A DNA stretch of 6,902 bases from Candidatus Cloacimonadota bacterium (GTDB taxonomy: Bacteria > Muiribacteriota > UBA6191 > JACPRK01), in the NCBI GenBank assembly GCA_021772705.1, contig JAJFLN010000747.1, positions 1 to 6,902 of the forward strand. Direction: 5' to 3'. This document shows, piece after piece, positions 5,145-6,902 of this stretch. Within the stretch, counting starts at the first letter, position 1; each line of letters begins with the position of its first letter. The position numbers and the translations under genes were made by a program. Under the pieces are notes generated by a model. That model was not told where the DNA came from. It saw only the letters and a list, made by a program, of their open reading frames with translations, and did not search any database.

Positions 5145-5653
5145 GGCCCGACCTCCTGGCGAGGAATGTACCTGGACTCCAAGCCTAGAGTGGGATGGGA
5201 TATGATCCGTCGAATCAGGAAGTGGTGCTCCGCTCCGGCCTGTTCGACCGGCATGGCCCAGTCGATCTCCACCACCACTTCCGCCAGCCCCCGTGCCAGG
5301 GGGGTCAACGTCACGGACTGCTGGAAGGCGGGGAGCCGGGCTTCGTAGCTGGGCGGCAGATCGAGCTTCAGGTCCTCCGGTGAGATGGCCACCGACACCG
5401 CAGTGCCGACGGGTCCAGTCATCAGCGCTTGCAGGTCTCGGGTCGAGAGAAGCTGAAGGATGGTCTCGGCCCGAGTCTGGGCGAGCAGGTGGTACTCGCT
5501 GTAATAGGACTCCCGGGTCCCGGAGGAGAGCATGGTCAGTACAGGGACGAAGGCCAGGGCCAGGATGCTGATGCTGACCAGGATCTCGATTGCCGTAAAG
5601 CCTCCCAGTCGCCCGCCCTGTCCCCGGGAGCTGTTGATCCTGCCGCCTGTCAT
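5141..5653 (-). CDS. PilV/GspI-like minor prepilin
   Basis: This 170-residue type IV pilin-like protein has a leader ending in GG followed by FTAIEILVSISILALAFVPV: cleavage after Gly18 leaves Phe at +1 and Glu at +5, followed by the hydrophobic assembly helix. The Ala-Ile-Glu-Ile-Leu-Val order is typical of PilV/GspI-type minor pilins. The leader is long for this class (18 residues, with three Arg and many Gly). No closer ATG, GTG or TTG exists in frame, and ATG 5653 has AGGTGA (+ strand 5661-5666) 7 bases upstream, so this start holds. Its ATG overlaps the stop of the upstream gene (ATGA), and its stop overlaps the next prepilin's start (ATGA). The three genes are one translational unit, probably building the tip of a type IV pilus or type II secretion pseudopilus. 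Confidence 0.85.
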   Translation of the reverse strand: MTGGRINSSRGQGGRLGGFTAIEILVSISILALAFVPVLTMLSSGTRESYYSEYHLLAQTRAETILQLLSTRDLQALMTGPVGTAVSVAISPEDLKLDLPPSYEARLPAFQQSVTLTPLARGLAEVVVEIDWAMPVEQAGAEHHFLIRRIISHPTLGLESRYIPRQEVGP

Positions 5654-6902
5654 CGCTCGATCACCTGATACACCCGCTTGGGTCCGATGGCGGCATAGTA
5701 ATAGTCGACGAAAGCGCCGTCGGGATCCTCCGGAGATGTCCTCCCCGAGTGATAGCGCCCATCCCGCTCCAAGACGCCTCGAAGGGAGGCGGGATAGGTG
5801 AGGTCCCGGAGAATCAGGTTGCCCACCACCTTGGCCGACTCCGGGATGGAGATTCGATTCCGGCTGATGAGAGAGGCGTGAACCTCGCCTTCCACCGTCA
5901 TCGGCCCGTAGGCGATCACCGTCAGCAAGTCATCGGCTCCGGCGCCTCGGTTGGTGTCCACCAGTCGAACTCTTCCCGTTGCAACCAGCACCAGCAGGCC
6001 AGGCAATCGCCTCAGCTCCCGATCCAGGGTGAGTGTCTCCGTTGGATTGTCCACCAGGATCACGCCGTTGAGCCGGCCGAGCCGCTTGCGGAGCTCCAGG
6101 AGCTGAGCGCCGACGGGATCGCCTCTCCGCTCCTGGATCACCTGGAAGGCCTTCCGTTTCCATTCCAGGAGGTCGAACTTGTAGTCGAATGACGAGAGCC
6201 GGGCGTGACTTTGGCCGCTGTATTCGGCAGTGCGCGTCTGGAAGCCCAGGAGCCATTGCAGGAACGACTTTCGGTGTTCCAGGCCTCGTCCCAGGGCGGC
6301 CAGGTAGATCGAGTGGTTTGTCTGGGACGTGAAGTCGTACTCCAGGCGGCGGCGGGCCTCGGACAGCCGGGTGTCGTACCGGTCCCGGTCGGCCTCGAAT
6401 CGGGACACGGCCTCCGGGAGATCCAGCTCCTTCAGATCGATCCGATCCTGAACCCGGAAGAGGGTCAGATTCTCCTCCTCGAAACGGTGGAGGGATGGGT
6501 AGGTGGGAACGTTCAGCTGTTCGTAGCGGACCCGCAGTGGTCCATATGCGGAGGAGGGCCGGATGTCATTCTTCCGGCCATCGAGGCGACGGAGGGTCTC
6601 CCGCAGCTCTTCTCTGTAGGACTCCAGCGTTCTCAGGGCCTGGTCCATTCTCCGGTTGGCCTGGGAGGGGTCCAGGCTGGCTCCATCCTGGATGTAGACC
6701 GTGGTCTGGTCGAAGGGGCGGGGGGTGGAGATGAGGGCCACCTTCAGGTCCACCGCCGTCTCCACGGTCCGGGAGATCTTCTCCGTCAGTCCCAGGCGAA
6801 TGCTGGCCCGGGCGCGACAGCGAACCAGTCCGTGCTTCTCGTAGGGCATTCGAGAGAACTGGCCTTGATGGACGATGTCGGCCCGCACGTCTTCGATGAA
6901 GA
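5650..6902 (-). CDS. Large pilus-cluster protein, 5'-truncated by window edge
   Basis: I do not recognise the family. The frame is open from the right window edge, and 416 residues are visible before the TGA. A GTG at 6886-6888 could be a start, but codons upstream remain open and read naturally, so the gene very likely continues outside the window. Visible parts, numbered from the first full codon, are: an N-terminal piece ending in VALISTPRPFDQTTVYIQ (about 54-71); two charged helical, coiled-coil-like segments (about 80-112 and 163-187); a further charged helical region rich in aromatic residues (about 190-275); and a beta-rich domain (about 275-365: NGVILVDNP, GLLVLVATGRVRLV, MTVEGEVHASLI). 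That last domain resembles the tails of PilX-type pilus proteins, and the missing N-terminus could carry a prepilin signal. It is the first visible gene of the prepilin unit. Confidence 0.75.
   Translation of the reverse strand, partial: FIEDVRADIVHQGQFSRMPYEKHGLVRCRARASIRLGLTEKISRTVETAVDLKVALISTPRPFDQTTVYIQDGASLDPSQANRRMDQALRTLESYREELRETLRRLDGRKNDIRPSSAYGPLRVRYEQLNVPTYPSLHRFEEENLTLFRVQDRIDLKELDLPEAVSRFEADRDRYDTRLSEARRRLEYDFTSQTNHSIYLAALGRGLEHRKSFLQWLLGFQTRTAEYSGQSHARLSSFDYKFDLLEWKRKAFQVIQERRGDPVGAQLLELRKRLGRLNGVILVDNPTETLTLDRELRRLPGLLVLVATGRVRLVDTNRGAGADDLLTVIAYGPMTVEGEVHASLISRNRISIPESAKVVGNLILRDLTYPASLRGVLERDGRYHSGRTSPEDPDGAFVDYYYAAIGPKRVYQVIER

Noticed and set aside
1..6902. Mobile elements, CRISPR arrays, tRNA or rRNA genes
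   Set aside because: No transposase, terminal repeats, spaced repeats, cloverleaf or conserved rRNA segments were seen on either strand.

Overview
The window is GC-rich chromosomal DNA with high G/C at third codon positions, mostly TGA stops and frequent TTG/GTG starts. It comes from a diderm (outer-membrane) bacterium: there is an LptF/LptG-family lipopolysaccharide-export permease, a phosphatidylethanolamine (PE) synthesis gene pair and type IV pilin-like genes. The sequence alone does not fix the phylum. Nothing suggests a mobile element, phage, CRISPR array or recent transfer; it reads as housekeeping and cell-envelope core genome.

Layout. Positions 1-245 hold a possible tail of an upstream gene (stop at 100-102), then a candidate promoter and a strong stem-loop. 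rplU (L21, 252-566) and rpmA (L27, 663-1028) follow on the + strand, separated by a 96-bp gap with a second perfect hairpin. L27 has an unusual Ala/Pro/Glu-rich C-terminal tail. After a 140-bp gap comes a tight + strand membrane gene run: psd (1169-1822), pssA (1819-2574), a 177-residue membrane protein with a PGxGH-type N-terminus (2578-3111), a 65-residue two-helix membrane protein (3108-3305) and an LptF/LptG permease (3381-4478). Two junctions in this run use TTGA start/stop overlaps, and one has a hairpin where the ribosome binding site should be.

The - strand cluster converges on this run with a 54-bp gap. It is transcribed from the right edge: a 5'-truncated protein of at least 416 residues (6902-5650), a PilV/GspI-like prepilin (5653-5141) and a PilW/GspJ-like prepilin (5144-4533). 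These are coupled by two ATGA overlaps with good Shine-Dalgarno sites.

How the genes work together. PssA makes phosphatidylserine from CDP-diacylglycerol and serine, and Psd decarboxylates it to PE. The LptF/G permease would extract lipopolysaccharide from the inner membrane, so the + strand run is an envelope-lipid module. The two small membrane proteins within it have no assigned function and are the most plausible place for something undescribed. The - strand cluster encodes minor pilins of a type IV pilus or type II secretion-like pseudopilus plus a large partner protein. No clear new defence or catalytic system is visible; the items worth a second look are structural and regulatory.
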